The notes beneath the pieces are model-generated. The model was given only the letters and a program-made list of their open reading frames with translations. It was not told where the DNA came from and searched no databases. A stretch of DNA of 7,201 bases from Paracoccaceae bacterium (GTDB taxonomy: Bacteria > Pseudomonadota > Alphaproteobacteria > Rhodobacterales > Rhodobacteraceae). A program made the position numbers and the translations under genes. Positions 1 through 4,904 of the stretch are shown in pieces. The stretch covers positions 62,816 through 70,016 of the forward strand of contig NVUP01000017.1 in the NCBI GenBank assembly GCA_002401945.1, written 5' to 3'. Each line of letters begins with the position of its first letter. Within the stretch, counting starts at the first letter, position 1.

Positions 1-92
1 GCGAACCTTGGGCCTAAGCCTCACGGGGTGGTCGCGGAAACCCCATGGATCAATGCAATACCTTAGCCCGAGCAGTTGTCAAGTTGGACGGC

Positions 93-542
93 CTATGTCC
101 ATTGAAGGCGTTGGCCGGTCAGGCAGATTGGCAGCGCGTCAGGTGGCAGTTGTCCCAATTGTTCGAACAGGGAGAAAAAGTTCACGTGGCTATAGATTTC
201 AGCCAGACGCTGGCCGTCAAATCGGACGAATATTTGACCGAATATCTGTATTGGTTTGTCATTGTCAGCACGGTTTCCATTGATGACTGTGCGCACAGCT
301 ATCCAATCATCTTGTTCCAAAGTGTGGGTGAAACCAACGTTGATATCTTTGACAAGACTGCGGAGGGCCAAAACCAGGTCATGATAATCGGCGGGGAGCA
401 GGCTAAAAGATGGGATCAGGCCGTTTGCTATTGTTTCGGGTCCGAGCATCTCATCGATGACGTCAAGGTTGCCTTTGCTCCAGATTTCGTCGAACCAATA
501 TTGCAGTAAGTCTGCTTTAGTTAAGTTTGTGTTTTCGTACAT
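93..542 (-). CDS. SnoaL-like / NTF2-like (ester cyclase type) protein, 149 aa
   Basis: This is a small soluble protein with the pattern of the SnoaL-like polyketide-cyclase/ester-cyclase group of the NTF2-like fold. It has an N-terminal helix (YWFDEIWSKGNLDVIDEMLG, residues 15-34), a central segment with H73 (GFTHTLEQDDWIAVRT), and a strand ending in the family-like tail NFFSLFEQLGQLPPDAL. The family's usual length is 130-150 aa, so the gene looks complete. The fold serves many unrelated reactions, so no substrate can be named; polyketide synthesis genes are absent here. The ATG has no clear Shine-Dalgarno sequence (upstream text is TTGAAGTTGGCGCT), so the start is the only long in-frame choice but is not strongly supported. 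It is the last minus-strand gene seen, downstream of ssrA. The 25-bp inverted repeat at 621-645 lies about 80 bp upstream of the start and may control it. Function is inferred from fold only. Confidence 0.72.
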   Translation of the reverse strand: MYENTNLTKADLLQYWFDEIWSKGNLDVIDEMLGPETIANGLIPSFSLLPADYHDLVLALRSLVKDINVGFTHTLEQDDWIAVRTVINGNRADNDKPIQIFGQIFVRFDGQRLAEIYSHVNFFSLFEQLGQLPPDALPICLTGQRLQWT

Positions 543-620
543 AGCGCCAACTTCAACTTAAGGCGTGAAAATTAGATGAACTGAAGAGACGTGATACACT
601 AAATTGTTTAGCGTTGACCC

Positions 621-645
621 TAGGTTAGATCGAAATTCTAACCTA
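621..645. promoter_or_regulatory. Perfect 9-bp inverted repeat, candidate operator upstream of the SnoaL-like gene
   Basis: TAGGTTAGA (621-629) and TCTAACCTA (637-645) are exact reverse complements around a 7-nt centre. The arms are AT-rich and neither strand has a T-run after the stem, so an intrinsic terminator is unlikely. The position between the 3' end of ssrA and the SnoaL-like gene fits an operator for a dimeric regulator such as a TetR- or LysR-type protein. No such regulator gene is adjacent, so this is inference. Confidence 0.4.
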
Positions 646-689
646 AGAACGACCCTGAAAAATCGCAATCTGACGGAGGGTGTGTGGGG

Positions 690-1006
690 GGTGAGAAGTG
701 CAGGTTTCTGTTGCCAGGTACCTGCGAACCCCGCCTTACACTGCTAAGCGCAAGGGCTTAATTTTCGATTCCTCGAACTGCTTACGCAGCCAGAGCAATC
801 GGAGCACGATTGTCATTTGCAATTGTACAGTTTTCGCCGGTAACGGTGGCAGACAGCCGAGACAAAGCTAACCCCTTTAGACGTCCGTCGATCCTATTTC
901 GTCCCCATGATCCCCAAATGAAGGATGTTTGGTGGAGACGCCGGGTACCGCCCCCGGGTCCGATCCGCTTATGACGAGCGCATTTATGTCCATAGTCCCC
1001 GAGGGA
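690..1006 (-). ncRNA. ssrA: Two-piece (circularly permuted) alphaproteobacterial tmRNA
   Basis: tmRNA, with SmpB, rescues ribosomes stalled on broken mRNA and adds a degradation tag. The gene has the permuted order of alphaproteobacteria. First comes the acceptor piece, ending in CTCCACCA (its 3' A at 930). Then comes a 23-nt spacer (929-907), then the coding piece, starting GGGGACG at 906 and followed by the tmRNA signature GGATCGACGG. GGGGACG pairs with CGTCTCC in the acceptor piece as a 7-bp stem, whose third pair is G-U, the alanine identity element. The T-arm is CCGGG...CCCGG. The tag frame reads ANDNRAPIALAA (820-785) with stop TAA at 784-782. After it come small stems, TAAGC/GCTTA and GCAGGT (725-720) / ACCTGC (705-700), taken as the 3' fold of the coding piece. 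Both outer ends are estimates: the 5' end from the promoter and the 3' end from the last stem. Confidence 0.93.
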
Positions 1007-1014
1007 ACAAAATG

Positions 1015-1043
1015 AATATAGGGCCTGGAGCCGCGAATTTGAA
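1015..1043 (-). promoter_or_regulatory. Candidate sigma-70 promoter of ssrA
   Basis: Read on the minus strand, TTCAAA (1043-1038, 4 of 6 to consensus) is followed after exactly 17 bp by TATATT (1020-1015, 5 of 6). Transcription would start near 1008, a few bases before the expected 5' end of the tmRNA acceptor piece. The agreement between promoter spacing and RNA end is the main support. Confidence 0.5.
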
Positions 1044-1103
1044 GAGGGAAAAGGGCGGCAGGGGGTAAAATATTGCCGGGTATTTCTCAGCCAGGGTACT
1101 GAA

Positions 1104-1182
1104 TTTTGGAAAACGACGAGCGGGGGCCAGTCCCCGGCTGGTGCAAGCCCCAGCTCCCCCGGGATATTATTGGCCAGATGAA
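1104..1182 (+). repeat. Dispersed palindromic intergenic repeat, copy A
   Basis: This segment aligns over its length with 3226-3297. Shared parts in order are a TTTTnGAAAA box, a GGGG...CCCC hairpin (1123-1135), a second small hairpin around GTGCAAGC (1137-1154, arms GCTGG/CCAGC), and a conserved end (1155-1182) matching copy B at 25 of 28 positions and finishing TGGCCAGATGAA. It resembles REP-like elements I remember as common in Rhodobacteraceae genomes. Copy A runs into the 3' end of the GntR gene and encodes its final residues and stop codon. Confidence 0.75.
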
Positions 1183-1925
1183 GCTTGATTCGGTTGCTTC
1201 TGTGCGGCGCGGGCGGCAAAAATACTGGCAGCCAGACTGCGAGTTTCAACCTCTAGGTCTGTAAGTCCCTGAGTGGCCGCACCTCCGTCGCCAGCTTCTA
1301 TTGCGTCTGCAATTTGGCTATGCAGTGAGACGATTTTTTCGCGCGACCGGGCAGAGAACGTGATCATGTTCATCAGAGGCTGCATCGCCTCGACCGCACC
1401 GGCCAGTTGGTAGGACAGCACCGGGTTGGCAGCCCCGTCAACCAGAGCGCGGTGAAAGGCAACATCCGAGGCGCAAAAGGCCTCATCGGACAGGTTAGGC
1501 TGGGCTTGGCGGCTGACTTCGGCGCGCATCGTGGCAAGTTGGTCAGCTGTGCGGCGTTCAGCTGAAAGCGGCGCGCAGGCGCGCTCCAGCGCATAACGCG
1601 CCTCACAAGCTGTATCAAAACTGACCGCATTCATCGACAGCAACAGAGTAGAAGTGGTAATCTGCTGACTATAGGCCTCTTCAAAGCTGAGCCGGTTGAT
1701 AAAAGCGCCGCCGGTGGCACCGCGCTGGGTGCGGATCAGCGATTGCGCCGCCAGCCGTTTTAGGGCCTCGCGTACAGTTGATCGTGAGACTTGAAATTGA
1801 TCGGCCAGCTCGGCCTCAGAGGGCAGCCGCTGATCAACGATCAATTCACCGCCAACAATGGCGTCTTTGATCATCGTGGCAATCTGCGCCGAGAGGTCGG
1901 CGGAACTGTTTGGGTCGATCTTCAT
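1167..1925 (-). CDS. GntR-family (FadR/FCD type) transcriptional regulator, probable repressor of dmdA
   Basis: The protein has 252 aa. The N-terminal winged helix-turn-helix (about residues 11-75) contains the GntR signature LPSEAELADQFQVSRSTVRE (34-53), then a wing ending RTQRGATGG. The C-terminal all-helical FCD ligand domain (about 95-235) has ASDVAFHRAL and SLHSQIADAIEAGD, holding the usual Asp and two His ligands. The last His of the domain is replaced (TDL where AHL is common), so metal binding may differ. ATG at 1925 is chosen because AGGAG sits 6 nt upstream; a GTG at 1949 in frame would add 8 residues and has no such site. It is divergent from dmdA, as is the GntR gene beside dmdA in Ruegeria. 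FCD regulators bind acids and are usually repressors, so DMSP, acrylate or a CoA-linked product is a plausible but unproven effector. The last residues (QASSGQ) are encoded by repeat copy A. Confidence 0.9.
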   Translation of the reverse strand: MKIDPNSSADLSAQIATMIKDAIVGGELIVDQRLPSEAELADQFQVSRSTVREALKRLAAQSLIRTQRGATGGAFINRLSFEEAYSQQITTSTLLLSMNAVSFDTACEARYALERACAPLSAERRTADQLATMRAEVSRQAQPNLSDEAFCASDVAFHRALVDGAANPVLSYQLAGAVEAMQPLMNMITFSARSREKIVSLHSQIADAIEAGDGGAATQGLTDLEVETRSLAASIFAARAAQKQPNQASSGQ

Positions 1926-1974
1926 GTCTGGCTCCTGGCGTGGTGGCACATCAAGGACATTGTAAATTTTATTT

Positions 1975-2004
1975 GTCTGACATTTAAAGGTCTGACATTT
2001 AAAA
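1975..2004. promoter_or_regulatory. Tandem 15-bp direct repeat, probable paired GntR operators
   Basis: GTCTGACATTTAAAG (1975-1989) is followed immediately by GTCTGACATTTAAAA (1990-2004), so 14 of 15 bases repeat head to tail. Each copy carries the small palindrome GTC-T-GAC (TGTCTGACA in the first, GGTCTGACA in the second), which fits the GTnnnAC core known for FadR-subfamily operators such as PdhR's GGTnnnACC. The pair covers the -35 and spacer of the dmdA promoter and lies 50-79 bp upstream of the regulator's start, so it could control both genes. Confidence 0.65.
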
Positions 2005-2005
2005 T
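1977..2005 (+). promoter_or_regulatory. Probable dmdA promoter
   Basis: CTGACA (1977-1982, 5 of 6 to TTGACA) and TAAAAT (2000-2005, 5 of 6 to TATAAT) are separated by exactly 17 bp. Transcription would begin near 2012, giving a leader of about 115 nt. On the opposite strand a weaker candidate for the regulator has -10 TACAAT (1964-1959) with no good -35. Confidence 0.6.
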
Positions 2006-2045
2006 ATTAGCACTGAGTCGCAGCCTTTGAAACCCGGAGACCAAA

Positions 2046-2102
2046 ATGAAGGCCCGTCTGCCTCGGAGAAGAAAAACCATGGCGCGCTGGCGCCCGGTTT
2101 AA
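2046..2102 (+). CDS. Candidate 18-codon basic leader peptide upstream of dmdA
   Basis: The dmdA leader contains ATG at 2046, preceded at 6 nt by a good Shine-Dalgarno sequence (GGAGA, 2036-2040). It runs 18 codons, MKARLPRRRKTMARWRPV, to TAA at 2100-2102. Eight of the 18 residues are Arg or Lys, with RRRK in the middle. The stop is 24 nt before the dmdA ATG, and a hairpin (2074-2100) covers the last third of the frame. I do not recognise the peptide. A regulatory leader ORF acting on dmdA translation or transcription is one reading. A chance ORF in a GC-rich leader is the other, since it is very short. Confidence 0.4.
   Translation: MKARLPRRRKTMARWRPV
2074..2100 (+). promoter_or_regulatory. 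Hairpin in the dmdA leader
   Basis: AAACC (2074-2078) pairs with GGTTT (2096-2100) and, inside a small AT/C internal loop, GGCGC (2081-2085) pairs with GCGCC (2090-2094) around the loop GCTG. No T-run follows, so it is not a standard intrinsic terminator. It overlaps the end of the small leader ORF and ends 13 nt before the dmdA Shine-Dalgarno sequence (AGGGAG, 2114-2119), so ribosomes on the leader ORF would melt it. Confidence 0.5.
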
Positions 2103-2126
2103 GCTGAAGTTCAAGGGAGAGACAAA

Positions 2127-3221
2127 ATGGCCGTGATTTTTCCGTCGCGTCGAGTGCGCAAGACCCCGTTTACGCCGGGGGTCGAGGCAGCCGGGGTTAA
2201 GGGGTATACCGTGTATAACCATATGCTGTTGCCGGTGGTGTTTGACAGTGTTGAGGCGGATGCTGCGCATCTGAAACAGCATGTTCAGGTCTGGGACGTT
2301 TCAGCTGAACGGCAAGTCAGTCTCAAGGGCCCCGACGCGCTGCGTCTGATGAAGCTGATCAGCCCACGCGATATGGACCGGATGGCGGATGATCAGTGTT
2401 ATTATGTGCCAACGGTGGACCATAACGGCGGTATGCTGAACGATCCGGTGGCGGTAAAACTGGCGCAGGATCACTATTGGCTATCGCTGGCGGATGGGGA
2501 TCTGCTGCAGTTTGTACTGGGGCTTGCGATTGCCAGGGGCCTGGACGTCGCAATCGAGGAACCGGATGTGTCGCCGCTGGCGGTGCAGGGACCCAAGGCT
2601 GATGAGCTGATGGCGCGGGTGTTTGGAGATGCGGTGCGGGACATTCGGTTTTTCCGCTATAAGAAGCTGCCGTTTATGGGGCGCGACATGGTGGTGGCGC
2701 GCTCGGGCTGGTCCAAGCAGGGTGGCTTTGAGATCTATGTGGAGGGCTCGGAGAACGGCATGCCATTGTGGGATGCGTTGTTTGAGGCTGGCGCTGATCT
2801 GAATGTGCGGGCGGGCTGTCCCAATACGATTGAGCGCATTGAGAGCGGGCTGCTCAGCTATGGTTCGGATATGCGCCGTGACAACACGCCTTATGAATGT
2901 GGATTGGGAAAGTTTTGCAATTCACCCGAAGATTATATTGGCAAGGCTGCCTTGGCCGATCAGGCCCGCAGTGGGCCACGTCGGCAAATCCGGCCGCTGG
3001 TGATCAACGGTGAGATACCACCCTGCACAGGGTCGTGGCCATTGTTGGCGCAGGGGCGGCAAGTTGGGCAGGTGGCCTCGGCAGTATTCTCGCCGGAATT
3101 TGACGTAAATGTTGCCATTGGCATGGTGGACCGGTCACATTGGGATGCGGGCACGGTAATGGAAATTGAGACCGAAGGCGGTCGGCGCACTGCCACGGTG
3201 CAGGAGAAGTTCTGGCGTTGA
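2127..3221 (+). CDS. dmdA: Dimethylsulfoniopropionate (DMSP) demethylase
   Basis: DmdA moves a methyl group from DMSP to tetrahydrofolate in the cytoplasm, giving 3-methylmercaptopropionate. This is the first step of the demethylation route that keeps DMSP sulfur and carbon in the cell. The 364-residue length fits the family. The glycine-cleavage T-protein fold is visible. An N-terminal folate-binding domain (about 45-255) holds NGGMLNDPV at 100-108, where GcvT has its GGxxDD loop, and SGWSKQGGFEIYV at 193-205, whose E202 matches the folate-contacting Glu of the GFEI motif. A C-terminal GCV_T_C domain spans about 275-364. GcvT itself is less likely: the N-terminal stretch (VIFPSRRVRKTPFTPGVEAAG) and the genes around it point to DmdA. 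The start has AGGGAG 7 nt upstream. It is preceded by tandem operators and a leader ORF and followed by acuI, as in Ruegeria pomeroyi. Confidence 0.95.
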   Translation: MAVIFPSRRVRKTPFTPGVEAAGVKGYTVYNHMLLPVVFDSVEADAAHLKQHVQVWDVSAERQVSLKGPDALRLMKLISPRDMDRMADDQCYYVPTVDHNGGMLNDPVAVKLAQDHYWLSLADGDLLQFVLGLAIARGLDVAIEEPDVSPLAVQGPKADELMARVFGDAVRDIRFFRYKKLPFMGRDMVVARSGWSKQGGFEIYVEGSENGMPLWDALFEAGADLNVRAGCPNTIERIESGLLSYGSDMRRDNTPYECGLGKFCNSPEDYIGKAALADQARSGPRRQIRPLVINGEIPPCTGSWPLLAQGRQVGQVASAVFSPEFDVNVAIGMVDRSHWDAGTVMEIETEGGRRTATVQEKFWR

Positions 3222-3225
3222 GACG

Positions 3226-3297
3226 TTTTAGAAAATAGGGGCGCTGTCCCCGCCGTGGCAAGCTGCGGCTCCCCTGGGATATTTATGGCCAGATGAA
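3226..3297 (+). repeat. Dispersed palindromic intergenic repeat, copy B (between dmdA and acuI)
   Basis: This is the second copy of the element at 1104-1182: TTTTAGAAAA, hairpin GGGG (3238-3241) / CCCC (3248-3251), second hairpin GCCG (3252-3255) / CGGC (3266-3269) around TGGCAAGC, then the conserved end 3270-3297. It starts 5 nt after the dmdA stop and fills most of the 117-nt gap to acuI, so it must be transcribed if the two genes share an mRNA. There it could stabilise the dmdA 3' end or lower acuI read-through. No T-run follows the stems. Confidence 0.75.
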
Positions 3298-3338
3298 TGA
3301 AGGATCCAGATCTGGGTCAGAGCAAAGGATATGAGATG

Positions 3339-4331
3339 ATGTTCAACGCATTGGTTGTAACGAGAGACGAAGAAAGCCGCAAGACCTCTGCTTCGGTGGA
3401 GCAGATCAGCCTGGATAAATTGCCCGAGGGTGAAGTGACCGTAGCGGTGGAGTATTCCACCATGAACTATAAGGATGGTCTGTGCATTGGTCCGGGCGGC
3501 GGTTTGGTGCGCAAATATCCACATGTGCCAGGGATTGATTTTGCGGGTACCGTCGAGACCAGCTTGGATGACCGCTATAAGCCCGGCGACAAGGTGGTGC
3601 TGACCGGCTGGCGGGTTGGCGAGGCGCATTGGGGTGGCTATTCGCAAAAGGCCAATGTCAAAGCGGATTGGCTGGTGCCGCTACCCGAGGGCCTGGACAC
3701 GCGCCAAGCGATGGCCGTGGGGACGGCCGGATTTACCGCCATGCTGGCGGTGATGGCGCTGGAGGATCATGGGCTGCAGCCGGGCCATGGTCCGGTTCTG
3801 GTGACCGGTGCTGCGGGGGGCGTTGGCTCGGTCGCCACTGCGATACTGGCCAACTTGGGATATGAGGTGGCGGGTGTCACTGGGCGTCCTGAAACGGCTG
3901 AATACCTGACATCATTGGGGGCCACTCAGATCGTGGCGCGTGATGAATTGAATGAGACCGTAAAACGCCCGCTGGAAGCAGAAAACTGGGCTGGCTGCGT
4001 CGACGCAGTGGGGGGGGCCATGCTGGCGCGGGTGCTGGGGCAGATGAAATACGGTGCCTCGGTCGCGGCTGTTGGACTGGCCGGTGGTGCTGGCTTGCCT
4101 GCGACGGTTATTCCGTTCCTGCTGCGTGGTGTGAACCTGCTGGGCATCGACAGTGTGATGCAGCCCTATCAAAACCGCCTACGGGCCTGGCAACGCATTG
4201 CCTCGGATTTGCCAATGGACAAGTTGGAAACGATGATCCAACCGGCCAAGCTGAGTGATCTGCCGCAATTGGGCGCTGACATTTTGAAGGGGCAGATCAA
4301 GGGGCGTGTTGTTGTTGATGTAAACGCATGA
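3339..4331 (+). CDS. acuI: Acryloyl-CoA reductase (NADPH), AcuI
   Basis: AcuI reduces acryloyl-CoA to propionyl-CoA with NADPH. It removes the toxic product of DMSP cleavage and passes carbon to propionate metabolism. The 330-aa protein is a zinc-free medium-chain dehydrogenase/reductase of the YhdH/YhfP group. The N-terminal catalytic domain has NYKDGL (43-48) and HVPGIDFAG (62-70). The Rossmann domain has VTGAAGGVGS (155-164) and TGR at 181-183, which suits the 2'-phosphate of NADPH. The C-terminus VVVDVNA is typical. ATG at 3339 (or the adjacent ATG at 3336) is preferred because AAAGGA (3324-3329) lies upstream and the family begins MFNALVV. An ATG at 3297 sits inside the repeat and lacks a ribosome site. 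Expression with dmdA from the promoter near 1977 is expected from known Ruegeria co-transcription, and a strong terminator follows. Confidence 0.95.
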   Translation: MFNALVVTRDEESRKTSASVEQISLDKLPEGEVTVAVEYSTMNYKDGLCIGPGGGLVRKYPHVPGIDFAGTVETSLDDRYKPGDKVVLTGWRVGEAHWGGYSQKANVKADWLVPLPEGLDTRQAMAVGTAGFTAMLAVMALEDHGLQPGHGPVLVTGAAGGVGSVATAILANLGYEVAGVTGRPETAEYLTSLGATQIVARDELNETVKRPLEAENWAGCVDAVGGAMLARVLGQMKYGASVAAVGLAGGAGLPATVIPFLLRGVNLLGIDSVMQPYQNRLRAWQRIASDLPMDKLETMIQPAKLSDLPQLGADILKGQIKGRVVVDVNA

Positions 4332-4357
4332 TCTGAAACGACATAGCTGAATTGATG

Positions 4358-4392
4358 GTCGGCCCCGGAATGACCCGGGGCCGGCTGTTTTT
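4358..4392 (+). terminator. Rho-independent terminator of the dmdA-acuI unit
   Basis: GTCGGCCCCGG (4358-4368) pairs over 11 bp (one T-G wobble) with CCGGGGCCGGC (4375-4385) around a 6-nt loop, followed by TGTTTTT. It lies 26 nt after the acuI stop. On the opposite strand no T-run follows the stem, so it acts mainly in the acuI direction. The T-tract overlaps the stop codon of the convergent VOC gene. Confidence 0.92.
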
Positions 4393-4777
4393 ATTGCGAG
4401 GGGGTTTCAAACAGGCCGATTGAGTTGCCATCGGGATCTTTGGCGTAGAAAAACCGCCCGATGGGGATTTCAATGATCTCAGAGACCACCTCACCCCCCG
4501 CTTTGGTCACCCGCTCTATGGTGTCTTCCAGGGTCCCCTGAGCTGCTAAGTGCAGGGTTGGACCACTGCCGTCGCCTGATGGCTTGCCGAGGTAAAGATG
4601 CAGGGACCGACCGGGCGTTTTGCTCTCTGCGGGTTTGAATATTGCCATCGGGTTGGGCCCGCTATTGTCAATGTCCAGCGTGGCGCCCGTTACGGTGCCA
4701 TAAAATTCGCAAGCGCGGGGCAGGTCGGTGACGGGCAATTCGCCCCAGACCAAGAAATTACTTGGGGAATAGGTCAT
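4391..4777 (-). CDS. VOC superfamily (glyoxalase/bleomycin-resistance-like) protein, 128 aa
   Basis: This single-domain protein matches the group annotated as predicted lactoylglutathione-lyase-related enzymes. It shows two beta-alpha-beta-beta-beta halves. The first starts FLVWGELPVTDLPRACEFYG (8-27) with the usual aromatic FYG after the helix. The second ends GRFFYAKDPDGNSIGLFE (107-124), the strong VOC C-terminal signature. H60 or H76 and E124 are candidate metal ligands, but a full ligand set is not obvious, so the reaction cannot be named. Length fits a one-module member working as a dimer. The ATG has AAAGGA 9 nt upstream. It converges on acuI, with its stop in the acuI terminator, and diverges from the aminotransferase gene across a 127-bp region with palindromes. 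A role in detoxifying reactive carbonyls is family-based inference only. Confidence 0.85.
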   Translation of the reverse strand: MTYSPSNFLVWGELPVTDLPRACEFYGTVTGATLDIDNSGPNPMAIFKPAESKTPGRSLHLYLGKPSGDGSGPTLHLAAQGTLEDTIERVTKAGGEVVSEIIEIPIGRFFYAKDPDGNSIGLFETPSQ

Positions 4778-4818
4778 GTCTGTGTGTCCTTTGTTTTGAC
4801 TTGCTCAGGATGGCAGGC

Positions 4819-4863
4819 GCTGATGTCAGTTTTTGTCATCAGCAAGCAGGCTTGACCTAGGTC
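4819..4863. promoter_or_regulatory. Palindromes in the divergent VOC/aminotransferase promoter region
   Basis: Two perfect palindromes lie here. GCTGATG (4819-4825) and CATCAGC (4837-4843) flank an 11-nt centre, and GACCTAGGTC (4854-4863) is self-complementary. The second overlaps TTGACC (4852-4857), a possible -35 for the aminotransferase, though no convincing -10 follows at 16-18 bp. A shared operator for the divergent pair is possible. The first repeat could also be a leader hairpin. Confidence 0.35.
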
Positions 4864-4904
4864 GTTAACAACGGCACTGATTTTGCAAAAGGATGGGAGA
4901 AATC

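Noticed and set aside
55..82. Minus-strand TTGACA (82-77) with TATTGC (60-55) as a promoter
   Set aside because: The -35 is perfect but the -10 matches only 3 of 6 at 16 bp, and the gene it would serve lies outside the window.
1..92. Possible tRNA or terminator fold near GGGGT...ACCCC at the left edge
   Set aside because: No cloverleaf can be drawn and no T-run follows the stem.
45..509. Plus-strand 154-aa open frame
   Set aside because: It lies antisense to the SnoaL-like gene, whose translation has a recognisable fold pattern; this one has none.
1071..1094. Possible third, degenerate copy of the repeat core (GGGTATTTCTCAGCCAG)
   Set aside because: It matches only the GGnTATTT and GCCAG parts and no hairpins precede it; too weak to list.
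782..1249. Minus-strand 155-aa open frame ending ANDNRAPIALAA
   Set aside because: It is the tmRNA tag frame open by chance through ssrA, the repeat and the end of the GntR gene; it has no ribosome site or family likeness.
2074..2100. dmdA leader hairpin as an intrinsic terminator/attenuator
   Set aside because: No T-run follows the stem, so it was kept only as a possible translational element.
3297..3338. Earlier acuI start at 3297
   Set aside because: The ATG lies at the end of repeat copy B, lacks a Shine-Dalgarno sequence and would add 14 residues not typical of AcuI.
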